From Caldifarciminota bacterium UBA3073 (lineage in GTDB: Bacteria > Hydrothermota > UBA3073), in NCBI GenBank assembly GCA_002366725.1, contig DFBT01000005.1:40048-45417 (forward strand): a stretch of 5,370 nucleotides of DNA, written 5' to 3'. The position numbers were made by a program, and so were the translations under genes. Positions 1 to 5,370 of this stretch are shown one piece after another; position 1 is the first letter of the stretch; every line of letters begins with the position of its first letter. Under the pieces are notes generated by a model that worked only from the letters and a program-made list of their open reading frames with translations, was not told where the DNA came from and did not search any database.

Positions 1-34
1 AGTTATGGCTTTTGCAATACCGTTGGCTTTATCC

Positions 35-39
35 GGAGG
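35..39 (+). promoter_or_regulatory. Shine-Dalgarno site of the PhoU-domain gene
   Basis: GGAGG lies 4 nt before ATG 44, a slightly short spacing. It supports ATG 44 over the upstream in-frame ATG at 5, which has no visible leader in this window. The start MFKDLF also matches the usual beginning of this family. Confidence 0.6.
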
Positions 40-43
40 TTCT

Positions 44-694
44 ATGTTCAAAGACCTGTTTATTTGGTGGGAAGAAGATATCCTCCTGAAGGGGGCACTT
101 GAGGGTGTAAAAGACATGATAGAAATTACAAAGGAGATGTTTGATTTTGCCACCGCCAGTTTTTTCGGTGAAGTGGAGGTGAAACACGACATATACGAGA
201 TGGATAAATCTGTAAATGTACTTGAGGTCGAGATAAGGAAAAAGGTTTACGAACATCTCTCTATGAACCCGAAGCAGGATATAACATCCTCACTCGTGCT
301 CACCACAATAGTAATAGACATAGAAAGAATAGGGGATTACTCCAAGAATATATATGAACTATCCCTGATATACACACCGGAATCGGGCACCAGATGCTAT
401 GAGGAGGCGAAAAGACTCTCTCAGCATGTGAACGCCTTTCTCTCTCAAATAGGCAAAGCGGTCGAGAACGGAGATGTAGAAAGTGCGAGAAAATTGATGG
501 AAGAGAAGAATTGGATATGTAAAAAGTGCGAGGGAATAATCAAGGAAATAGTCATAGATGAGGCAATAAAGGTGAGAGCGGCGGTGGTGTATTCTCTCAT
601 GTTCAGATACCTGAAGAGGGCATCTGCACACATAGGAAATATAGCGTCAAGTATAGTCAATCCGTTCTACAGAATAGGATTCAAACCAGAGTGA
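44..694 (+). CDS. PhoU-domain protein (phosphate uptake/signalling regulator family)
   Basis: A 216-residue, all-helical protein with two PhoU repeats. Repeat 1 contains the acidic metal-binding type segment EMDKSVNVLE (about 52-61) and the strongly conserved DIERIGDYSKNI (92-103). Repeat 2 ends with RYLKRASAHIGNIASSIVNP (188-207), the degenerate form of the same motif. PhoU proteins are cytoplasmic helical bundles that bind metals and damp phosphate uptake through Pst transporters and PhoR-type kinases; stand-alone relatives often sit beside Na/Pi cotransporters. I chose ATG 44 over the in-frame ATG at 5 because relatives typically begin MFK-E-L-F and because GGAGG lies just upstream. The reading frame stays open to the left edge, so a longer N-terminus cannot be excluded. 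Residues 159-162 read CKKC, which is unusual here. The gene converges on the MFS gene with a 57-bp gap and no obvious terminator. Family is sure; the pathway partner lies outside the window. Confidence 0.9.
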   Translation: MFKDLFIWWEEDILLKGALEGVKDMIEITKEMFDFATASFFGEVEVKHDIYEMDKSVNVLEVEIRKKVYEHLSMNPKQDITSSLVLTTIVIDIERIGDYSKNIYELSLIYTPESGTRCYEEAKRLSQHVNAFLSQIGKAVENGDVESARKLMEEKNWICKKCEGIIKEIVIDEAIKVRAAVVYSLMFRYLKRASAHIGNIASSIVNPFYRIGFKPE

Positions 695-751
695 GAATGA
701 GACGGCTATCCACGCCATCGAGCACTGTGCGAAATCTTCATCCCACGGAAG

Positions 752-1891
752 TCATCTCGCCTTTTCCAATTTCACTTTCATGAGTGCGAGGGACGCCGCA
801 ATTCCGAATAAAAGTGCAAGATAGAATGGATAGAACCAACCAAACCTGAATCTCATGTGCATTCCAAGGACGGGGCCTACTGAACTCACGAGTCCCGTTA
901 TCGACCCGAAAATCCCTATCATCCTTCCCCTTGCCCTCTCGGTCGCAATATCCGTTATAATCACCTGATAACCTATATAAAAGAACTGGCTGAAGAGGAA
1001 AGAGAGGATAAAGAATGGTAGTACACCTCCGCTGAGTACCCACAATACAATCAGGAGTGGGTGTAGAACAAGAGATACTCCCAGTAAAAGCTTGGTGCTA
1101 TATCTGTCTATGAGCCGCCCCCAAAAGAGGCAGGAAATAGCAGAAAATAGTCCACCTACGGCAAACAGAAAGTTTATCCTGGAAGATGAAAAAGACAGAA
1201 CCTCCTTCTGAAAGAGACTGAGAAACGGTCCATTTATGGTCAATGTCAAAACCAGAAATAAAAAAGAACCCGCAACGAGAAACCACATATAATTTTTTGT
1301 AATGCCCCGCCACACATCCATTCTCTCCATCTTCTCCGCGGTCCTTTCTTCTCTGAGGAAGAGAAAACGCGCCATTGCCGACGAAAATGTACCGAGAGCC
1401 GTGAGAAGAATGAGATTTTCTATGCCCGTCCTTTCCACCAGGAATCCCCCGAGGAGTGGGCCAAGGGCAATGCCAATGGCGATGCTGAATTCAAAAAAGC
1501 CAAATGCCCTTCCCTTTCTCTCGGTAGATTCAGAAAGCATGGATGTGAATGCGGGTATCTGAATTGCACTCAATATTGATGTGGCGAGATAATATATAAC
1601 ACATACCCACCATACCCTGGCGAGGGCAAGAAATAAATACAGAATGGGAAAGGCGTAAGTCGGCACCACAATTATAAACTTTCTGCCAAATCTGTCAGTT
1701 AGATAACCTCCCAGAATCTGGGCGAGTGTAAAACCGAGACAAAAAAGTGTATATGATATGCCTATCTCACGCTGGCTTGCTCCGAGTTTCTCGAGATGTA
1801 TCGGAAATAGATAATACCAGCTATAGAAGAAAAGAAGGGTTCCCCCAACGGTGAGGGATAGAACTAATACATTTCTCTCCACCTTAAACAT
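752..1891 (-). CDS. Major facilitator superfamily (MFS) transporter
   Basis: A 379-residue integral inner-membrane protein with about 12 hydrophobic helices in two six-helix halves, joined by a charged central loop (about 180-200, EERTAEKMERMDVWRG). The MFS motif A appears between helices 2 and 3 as GGYLTDRFGRK (61-71), and a degenerate copy lies between helices 8 and 9 as GRLIDRYSTK (258-267). A motif-C-like GIALGPLLGG (140-149) in helix 5 is typical of antiporter-type members, and SSVGPVLG (336-343) mirrors it in the second half. Length is normal for a compact bacterial MFS protein. The substrate cannot be read from the sequence; drug, sugar or metabolite efflux are all possible. The start is well supported by GAGG 7 nt upstream. 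It lies 51 bp downstream of purB on the same strand, so co-transcription is likely, but that does not show a purine substrate. Confidence 0.93.
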   Translation of the reverse strand: MFKVERNVLVLSLTVGGTLLFFYSWYYLFPIHLEKLGASQREIGISYTLFCLGFTLAQILGGYLTDRFGRKFIIVVPTYAFPILYLFLALARVWWVCVIYYLATSILSAIQIPAFTSMLSESTERKGRAFGFFEFSIAIGIALGPLLGGFLVERTGIENLILLTALGTFSSAMARFLFLREERTAEKMERMDVWRGITKNYMWFLVAGSFLFLVLTLTINGPFLSLFQKEVLSFSSSRINFLFAVGGLFSAISCLFWGRLIDRYSTKLLLGVSLVLHPLLIVLWVLSGGVLPFFILSFLFSQFFYIGYQVIITDIATERARGRMIGIFGSITGLVSSVGPVLGMHMRFRFGWFYPFYLALLFGIAASLALMKVKLEKAR

Positions 1892-1898
1892 CGTACTA

Positions 1899-1902
1899 CC
1901 TC
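1899..1902 (-). promoter_or_regulatory. Shine-Dalgarno site of the MFS gene
   Basis: On the minus strand the leader reads GAGGTAGTACG then ATG. GAGG is 7 nt from the start codon, near-optimal spacing, and fixes the MFS start at 1891. Confidence 0.65.
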
Positions 1903-1942
1903 GGGCTCATCTTGCTTTAAAAAGGAAAATCTGAGGAGGTTG

Positions 1943-3235
1943 TCAAATTCCACATCTCTCAAGTATGCGGGAGATGTTTTCCAGTATCCTCCCGTTGTCA
2001 AGGCAGGCATCTATCTCCTCGGATGAAAGATATTTTCTAATCTTCTCCTCTTTCATGAGTATATCCCTGAAGCTCCTGTGCTCGTCCCCGCTTCTGAACG
2101 CCGCAGATTGCACTATGGTATATGCATCATCGGGTAACATACCCTTCTCAATCAATGCGAGTCTCACCCTCTGTGAAAATACCACACCCCCGGTCATCTC
2201 AAGGTTTTCATACATCCTCTTCCCGCTCACCTCGAGGTTTTCCCCTATATATTTGAATTCGTTCAGCATGTAATCCAGGAGAATCGTGGAGTCGGGTATT
2301 ATAATCCTCTCCACGGACGAGTGGGATATATCTCTTTCATCCCACAGGGCGATATTCTCCATTGCGGTGAGGGCATTTGACCTCACAACCCTTGCGAGTC
2401 CACATATCCTCTCCGAGAGAACGGGATTTTGCTTGTGTGGCATGGCAGAAGAACCCCTCTGGCCGGTCACAAACGGCTCCCTCACCTCTCCCCTCTCCGT
2501 TTGTTGCATTAGCCTTATCTGGGTCGCAAAGTACTCTAGAGATGAAGCCACTATTGCAAGCACAGAGAGATAATGTGCATGTCTATCTCTCTGGAGTACC
2601 TGTGTGGATACGGGTGCTTGCTTGAGTCCCAATCTCTCGAGGGCAGTTTTCTCCACCTCCGGCGAGAGTATCGGATATGTGCCGCACGCCCCGGATATCT
2701 TACCCACCCTCAACTCCTCTTTTACCATTCTCATCCTCTCGAGATTCCTCTCCATCTCATCCATCCACACACAGAGCTTAAATCCAAATGTTATCGGTTC
2801 TGCGTGCACTCCATGTGTTCTACCGACCATAATTGTGTCCTTGAATTCTCTCGCCCTCTTTCTCAAGACAGAAACAAGTGACTTTATATCCCCTATCAAT
2901 ATATCCGAGGCATCCTGGATAAGTAATGAGAGAGCGGGGTCCTCGACATCATACGATGTAAGTCCGTAGTGAAAGTATCCGGCATAATCTCCAATATACC
3001 CCTGCACATTCTTCACAAATGCGAGAAGGTCGTGACGAAGGGATGTTTCCAGCTTTTCTATCTCCCTTGCATCAAACGACGCCCTCTTTCTTATCTCCTC
3101 GTATACATCGGAGGGTATCTCGCCCAACACACCTCTCGCCTCAATCACGGCAAGTTCTACCAGAAGCCACTTCTTGTATTTTTCTTCCCTGCTCCATATA
3201 CCCTTCATTCCTTTTAGCGAGTATCTATCAATCAT
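1943..3235 (-). CDS. purB: Adenylosuccinate lyase
   Basis: A 430-residue cytoplasmic enzyme of the fumarase/aspartase superfamily. It removes fumarate twice in purine synthesis: from SAICAR to give AICAR, and from adenylosuccinate to give AMP. It acts as a homotetramer whose active sites are built from three subunits. The superfamily signature GSSAMPHKQNP (261-271) carries the catalytic serine on the mobile loop (S262/S263). The other catalytic elements are present: H68 in LRHDLLAF, HYGLTS (89-94), and H141 in GRTHGVHAEPITFG (138-151). This numbering matches the Bacillus-type enzyme, so the protein is full length with no indels in the core. One departure is TSYDVEDP (93-100), where relatives usually have a small or polar residue before DV and DT after it. 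AAGGAG sits 5 nt before the ATG. The gene is followed by the MFS gene and preceded by a repeat-filled 212-bp spacer. Confidence 0.97.
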   Translation of the reverse strand: MIDRYSLKGMKGIWSREEKYKKWLLVELAVIEARGVLGEIPSDVYEEIRKRASFDAREIEKLETSLRHDLLAFVKNVQGYIGDYAGYFHYGLTSYDVEDPALSLLIQDASDILIGDIKSLVSVLRKRAREFKDTIMVGRTHGVHAEPITFGFKLCVWMDEMERNLERMRMVKEELRVGKISGACGTYPILSPEVEKTALERLGLKQAPVSTQVLQRDRHAHYLSVLAIVASSLEYFATQIRLMQQTERGEVREPFVTGQRGSSAMPHKQNPVLSERICGLARVVRSNALTAMENIALWDERDISHSSVERIIIPDSTILLDYMLNEFKYIGENLEVSGKRMYENLEMTGGVVFSQRVRLALIEKGMLPDDAYTIVQSAAFRSGDEHRSFRDILMKEEKIRKYLSSEEIDACLDNGRILENISRILERCGI

Positions 3236-3240
3236 AATAT

Positions 3241-3246
3241 CTCCTT
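3241..3246 (-). promoter_or_regulatory. Shine-Dalgarno site of purB
   Basis: Minus-strand AAGGAG lies 5 nt before the purB ATG, within a purine-only leader (about 3241-3270). It is a strong site and fixes the start at 3235. The purine-rich leader directly abuts the 21-bp tandem repeats. Confidence 0.75.
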
Positions 3247-3275
3247 CTTTCTTCTTTTTCCTTTTTCCTTGACAC

Positions 3276-3331
3276 TGCTTACTGCATACTGCTTAGTGCT
3301 TACTGCATACTGCTTAGTGCTTACTGCATAC
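3276..3331. repeat. 21-bp tandem repeat, 2.7 copies
   Basis: Two identical 21-bp units (3276-3296 and 3297-3317) are followed by the first 14 bases of a third (3318-3331). Each unit is built from shorter words TGCTTACTGCATAC and TGCTTAG, so it is itself a nested repeat of TACTGC-type words. It lies in the spacer between the DUF374 gene and purB, about 40 bp upstream of the purB start. Copies are perfect, which suggests recent expansion or slippage. Translation of the plus strand gives a LTAYCLV-type repeat that should not be taken for a protein. It lacks the spacers of a CRISPR array. Confidence 0.9.
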
Positions 3332-3357
3332 TCTCCACGCCATGCGCTTTGCGCCTT

Positions 3358-3461
3358 ATTTTTTCAATTTTCAGTTTTCATTTTTCACTTTTCATTTTTC
3401 AATTCTCATTTTCCCTTTTTCATTTTCCATTTTTCAATTTTCATTTTTTATTTTTCAATTC
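3358..3461. repeat. Degenerate A/T-rich tandem repeat, about 10-bp period (TTTTCAATTTTCATTTTT type)
   Basis: About 100 bp made almost only of the words TTTTCA, TTTTCC and TTTTTCAATT (minus strand: TGAAAA, ATTGAAAAATG). The words recur at roughly 6-12 bp. One strand is nearly all pyrimidine plus occasional A, with no gene inside. It begins just after a short GC-rich word (3344-3354) and runs into the 3' end of the DUF374 gene, providing its last three sense codons and its stop codon. The origin is probably replication slippage or spread of a family of intergenic repeats. A role as a curved or easily melted DNA spacer is possible but unsupported. Confidence 0.8.
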
Positions 3462-4044
3462 TATCCCTCTCCCCATCTATTTTATTCAACAAAATTTCGA
3501 GGGAGTGTACACCCATCTCATCGGCATTCACGGGATTGCCAATCTTTACAACACATTTCGAGAAGGGAAGGGGAAGATTGAATTTATCCCAGGAGTGGAA
3601 TTCATATTTCCTTTCCATTCTCACCCCCACGGGAACTATCGGGTAACCCGTGAGTTTTGCAAATCTCAATAATCCCTTCTTAATTCTACACCGTTCTCCT
3701 CTGGGTCCATCGGGAGTAATTGCAATTTTAGAATTAACCCTCAATAGCTCTCTCAAGTTTACAAAACTACCATCCTCTGAGGAACCTCTGACAACATTAC
3801 ATCCAAGCCTTTTGATTATCCGGGTAATAAATTCCCCGTCACGATGTCGACTGACGAGCACCGTTACACCTCTACCCCTAACCTTGTAAATAAGTGGAAA
3901 GAATTTGCCGTGCCAGCATATAAATATAACATTTTTTTTTGGATAATCTCCGAGAATTCTAATTCTCAATGTCTTGCCAAGTATCAAAACGATAAGGCTT
4001 CCAATGATACCAACCGTCTTAAATTTCTGTTCCGAAAACCCCAT
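3448..4044 (-). CDS. DUF374 lysophospholipid acyltransferase family protein
   Basis: A 198-residue protein with one hydrophobic N-terminal segment (about 11-23) that would anchor it to the inner membrane. Family hallmarks follow in order: ICWHGKFFP (42-50), SRHRDGEF (65-72) with the His/Asp pair taken to be the acyl-transfer site, VRGSSEDGS (85-93), and ITPDGPRGER (109-118), equivalent to the phosphate-binding box of PlsC-like enzymes; then PIVPVGV (135-141). DUF374 genes are often found beside lpxB, as here, so a role in lipid A or related lipid acylation is a reasonable inference, not proven. The start is uncertain: no Shine-Dalgarno site precedes ATG 4044 and the leader is A/T-rich repeat. 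The last residues (RIEK) and stop fall in a tandem repeat, so the native C-terminus may have been replaced. GC is about 41% by hand count, against about 50% in purB and lpxB samples. Confidence 0.88.
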   Translation of the reverse strand: MGFSEQKFKTVGIIGSLIVLILGKTLRIRILGDYPKKNVIFICWHGKFFPLIYKVRGRGVTVLVSRHRDGEFITRIIKRLGCNVVRGSSEDGSFVNLRELLRVNSKIAITPDGPRGERCRIKKGLLRFAKLTGYPIVPVGVRMERKYEFHSWDKFNLPLPFSKCVVKIGNPVNADEMGVHSLEILLNKIDGERDRIEK

Positions 4045-4047
4045 AAA

Positions 4048-4209
4048 AAATCAAATATTAAAAATCAAAATAAAAAGCCTCACCACAAAGGCACTAAGTC
4101 ACGAAGTTCATAAAGTCTTGCTTATGATTTCCCGGCAATTGGCAATCCGATGTCCGAATTTTTGCATTTTGATATACAATTTTAATTTTTGATTTTTGAT
4201 ATTTAATTT
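4048..4209. repeat. Spacer with imperfect terminal inverted repeats and an internal octamer repeat
   Basis: This segment fills the lpxB-DUF374 gap almost exactly. Its ends are inverted copies: 4048-4071 reverse-complemented matches 4186-4209 at 21 of 24 positions. Inside is a three-copy octamer repeat, CACAAAGG, CACTAAGT, CACGAAGT (4084-4107). A second word, TTTGCATTTTGATA (4161-4174), recurs inverted at 5320-5333. The right end reaches the first base of the lpxB stop codon and the left end comes within 4 bp of the DUF374 start codon. No ORF or RNA gene is visible. It may be a non-autonomous (MITE-like) insert, but the ends are A/T-rich and low in complexity, so the match could be partly chance. 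No target-site duplication is evident. Confidence 0.5.
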
Positions 4210-5282
4210 CACCTAATTAGTTCCGCTACGATCTCCGCCGCTCTTCTCGACGCACCTTTCCCGCCGAGCATTTTCCTTACACCGTCCAGTTTTTCCTTCA
4301 TCTTCTCCCCTTCACCTTCGAGGAGTCTCCTCACAACGGGCACAATTTTTTCCTCTATTGCCTCACCCTGTATGAACTCCGGCACTATCCTCTCACCCGC
4401 CACAAGATTTACAAGACCTATGTGGGGTATATCGACCACTGCCCTCGCAAAAATCCAGGTGAGGAGAGAGACCTTATATACGATGATAAGGGGGACACCG
4501 ATTATGGCGCATTCCAGTGTCGCTGTGCCCGAAGCAGTCACGGCAAGTTTGGAACGAGAGAGAATTTCGTATGTTGAACCCACATTTACAGCCACCTTCG
4601 GATTTATACGCTCGACCAGCGAAGTTACAAAATCCCTATGTCTACGGGATGCAATGGGAATTATAAATTCTTCATCCGGGAAGACCTTGGAAATTGACAG
4701 AAGGAGCGAGAGCATGTTCTTGATCTCGCTCATTCTCGAACCCGGCAGAAGTGCTATAAATCTATCTTCCTCCCTTTTTTTATCTATTGCATCCAGGAGG
4801 GGATGCCCTACAAAGACGGTGTCTATCCCATGTCCTCTGTAAAAGTCCCGCTCAAAGGGCAATATTGTAATAATCTTGTCAACCCATCTTTTTATATACC
4901 TCACTCGATATCTTCCCCACGCCCATATCTGCGGCGGTATATAATAAACAACCTTCAAGCCCATCACATGCGCAGTCTTTGCGAGCGGAAGATTAAATCC
5001 GGGATAATCAACGAGAAGTACGACATCGGGGGGTACAGTTTTGAGTATCCTCCGCGTGCCCCTCTTTGCCCTCAAAATCGCCGGCAGTCTCCCGAATACC
5101 TCTCCTATACCGACTACAGAAAGATCATCAAGGTGAAAATATATCTGTGCACCCTCCTCTTTAAGTCTATCCCCACCAATACCGTATACCTCCAGTTTTG
5201 GCACCAAACTGCGAAGTTCTCTTACAAGCCTTGCCGCGTGATTATCTCCCGAAATATCGCCAGCGGATACAAATACCCTCAT
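4209..5282 (-). CDS. lpxB: Lipid-A-disaccharide synthase
   Basis: A 357-residue GT19 glycosyltransferase. It condenses UDP-2,3-diacylglucosamine with lipid X (2,3-diacylglucosamine 1-phosphate) to give the tetraacyl disaccharide 1-phosphate of lipid A, as a peripheral protein on the inner-membrane face. Motifs in order: SAGDISGD (6-13, usually SAGEASGD), YGIGGD (33-38), VDYPGFNL (91-98), YYIPPQIWAW (113-122), FVGHPLLD (157-164), LLPGSRMSEI (178-187) with the conserved Arg183, SGTATLE (251-257) and LVNLVAGERIVPEFIQ (290-305). The N-terminal motif begins six residues from the Met, so the start is secure although no Shine-Dalgarno site precedes it. Length is slightly short of the usual ~375-385 but all blocks are present. 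A GC-rich palindrome lies 17 bp upstream. The acyltransferase gene follows on the same strand; the other lipid A genes, if clustered, would be to the right of the window. Confidence 0.96.
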   Translation of the reverse strand: MRVFVSAGDISGDNHAARLVRELRSLVPKLEVYGIGGDRLKEEGAQIYFHLDDLSVVGIGEVFGRLPAILRAKRGTRRILKTVPPDVVLLVDYPGFNLPLAKTAHVMGLKVVYYIPPQIWAWGRYRVRYIKRWVDKIITILPFERDFYRGHGIDTVFVGHPLLDAIDKKREEDRFIALLPGSRMSEIKNMLSLLLSISKVFPDEEFIIPIASRRHRDFVTSLVERINPKVAVNVGSTYEILSRSKLAVTASGTATLECAIIGVPLIIVYKVSLLTWIFARAVVDIPHIGLVNLVAGERIVPEFIQGEAIEEKIVPVVRRLLEGEGEKMKEKLDGVRKMLGGKGASRRAAEIVAELIR

Positions 5283-5298
5283 ATAAGGAAAAAATCAA

Positions 5299-5320
5299 AC
5301 CTGCCTGCCGGTAGGCGGGT
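5299..5320. repeat. 22-bp GC-rich palindrome upstream of lpxB
   Basis: The two halves pair over all 11 positions: 9 Watson-Crick pairs and 2 G-T pairs, centred on CCGG. The halves are ACCTGCCTGCC and GGTAGGCGGGT. It stands out in an otherwise A/T-rich spacer (5283-5370). Similar CCTGCC-GGCAGG palindromes are scattered between genes in many uncultivated bacterial genomes, so a REP-like dispersed element is the best reading. On the minus strand it would form a hairpin in the lpxB leader. It lacks a following T-run long enough for a clear terminator, although TTTGATTTTTTCC follows in the lpxB direction. A terminator for the gene to the right is an alternative. Confidence 0.65.
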
Positions 5321-5333
5321 ATCAAAATGCAAA
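5320..5333. repeat. 14-bp dispersed word, inverted copy of 4161-4174
   Basis: TATCAAAATGCAAA here is the exact reverse complement of 4161-4174. Both copies are intergenic and sit in A/T-rich sequence that continues with AAAATT/ATTAAAAAT-type words. The two copies flank lpxB in opposite orientation. This suggests a dispersed intergenic repeat rather than an operator. The copy here directly adjoins the GC-rich palindrome. Confidence 0.55.
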
Positions 5334-5370
5334 GATTAAAAATATTTTCAAGGAAAAATCGGACGCAGAT

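Noticed and set aside
695..751. Bidirectional terminator between the convergent PhoU and MFS genes
   Set aside because: No stem longer than 4 bp (GCAC/GTGC around 722-730) and no T-run on either strand.
1302..1562. Plus-strand ORF of 86 codons inside the MFS gene
   Set aside because: Antisense shadow of the transporter; rich in Arg/Ser/Pro, as expected from reverse translation of membrane segments.
3276..3331. CRISPR array
   Set aside because: Units abut directly with no unique spacers, and no cas genes are in the window.
3344..3354. GCGC-TTT-GCGC hairpin followed by T-rich DNA as a terminator
   Set aside because: The stem is only 4 bp and the T-run lies on the plus strand, where no gene ends upstream.
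3269..3646. Plus-strand ORF of 125 codons, with overlapping ORFs in the other frames
   Set aside because: Its protein is a translation of the 21-bp and TTTTCA repeats followed by the antisense of the DUF374 gene; low-complexity L/T/A/Y then F/S/H runs are not a real protein.
4803..5339. Plus-strand ORF of 178 codons opposite lpxB
   Set aside because: It is antisense to a clear lpxB, shows no domain, and has no ribosome site.
5283..5370. Sigma-70 promoter for lpxB (minus-strand TTGAAA with TTTGAT)
   Set aside because: Spacing of 19 nt and a poor -10 in A/T-rich repeat DNA; chance matches are expected there.

Overview
The window comes from a Gram-negative bacterium: it encodes lipid-A-disaccharide synthase (LpxB), which only organisms that make lipid A need. 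Coding regions are about 46-51% GC in hand-counted samples. Arg is often AGA/AGG and Ile often ATA, a bias seen in many thermophilic and deep-branching lineages. The spacers carry low-complexity, recombinogenic repeats of a kind common in uncultivated bacterial phyla. I cannot name the phylum from this sequence.

Layout, left to right. A PhoU-domain protein (44-694) is on the plus strand; its upstream neighbour lies outside the window. It converges on a run of four minus-strand genes. In transcription order, right to left, these are lpxB (5282-4209), a DUF374-type lysophospholipid acyltransferase (4044-3448), purB (3235-1943) and a 12-TM major facilitator transporter (1891-752). The purB-to-MFS gap is 51 bp and both have good Shine-Dalgarno sites, so they could share a transcript. 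The lpxB-to-DUF374 gap (164 bp) and the DUF374-to-purB gap (212 bp) are filled with repeats, so an operon across all four genes is uncertain.

Functionally, lpxB and the DUF374 acyltransferase form a plausible outer-membrane lipid pair. LpxB joins two acylated glucosamines; the acyltransferase probably acylates a lipid precursor in or on the inner membrane. purB is a housekeeping purine gene with all key catalytic residues, and its residue numbering matches Bacillus PurB. The MFS protein has no recognisable substrate. The PhoU protein belongs to a phosphate-signalling or phosphate-transport locus extending left.

The core genes are ordinary. The unusual material is between them: a 21-bp tandem repeat, an A/T-rich ~10-bp repeat tract that supplies the stop codon of the DUF374 gene, a ~160-bp spacer with imperfect inverted ends and an internal octamer repeat, and a GC-rich palindrome upstream of lpxB. 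The DUF374 gene is clearly lower in GC (~41% by hand count) than its neighbours. I found no convincing new defence, mobile or regulatory system.
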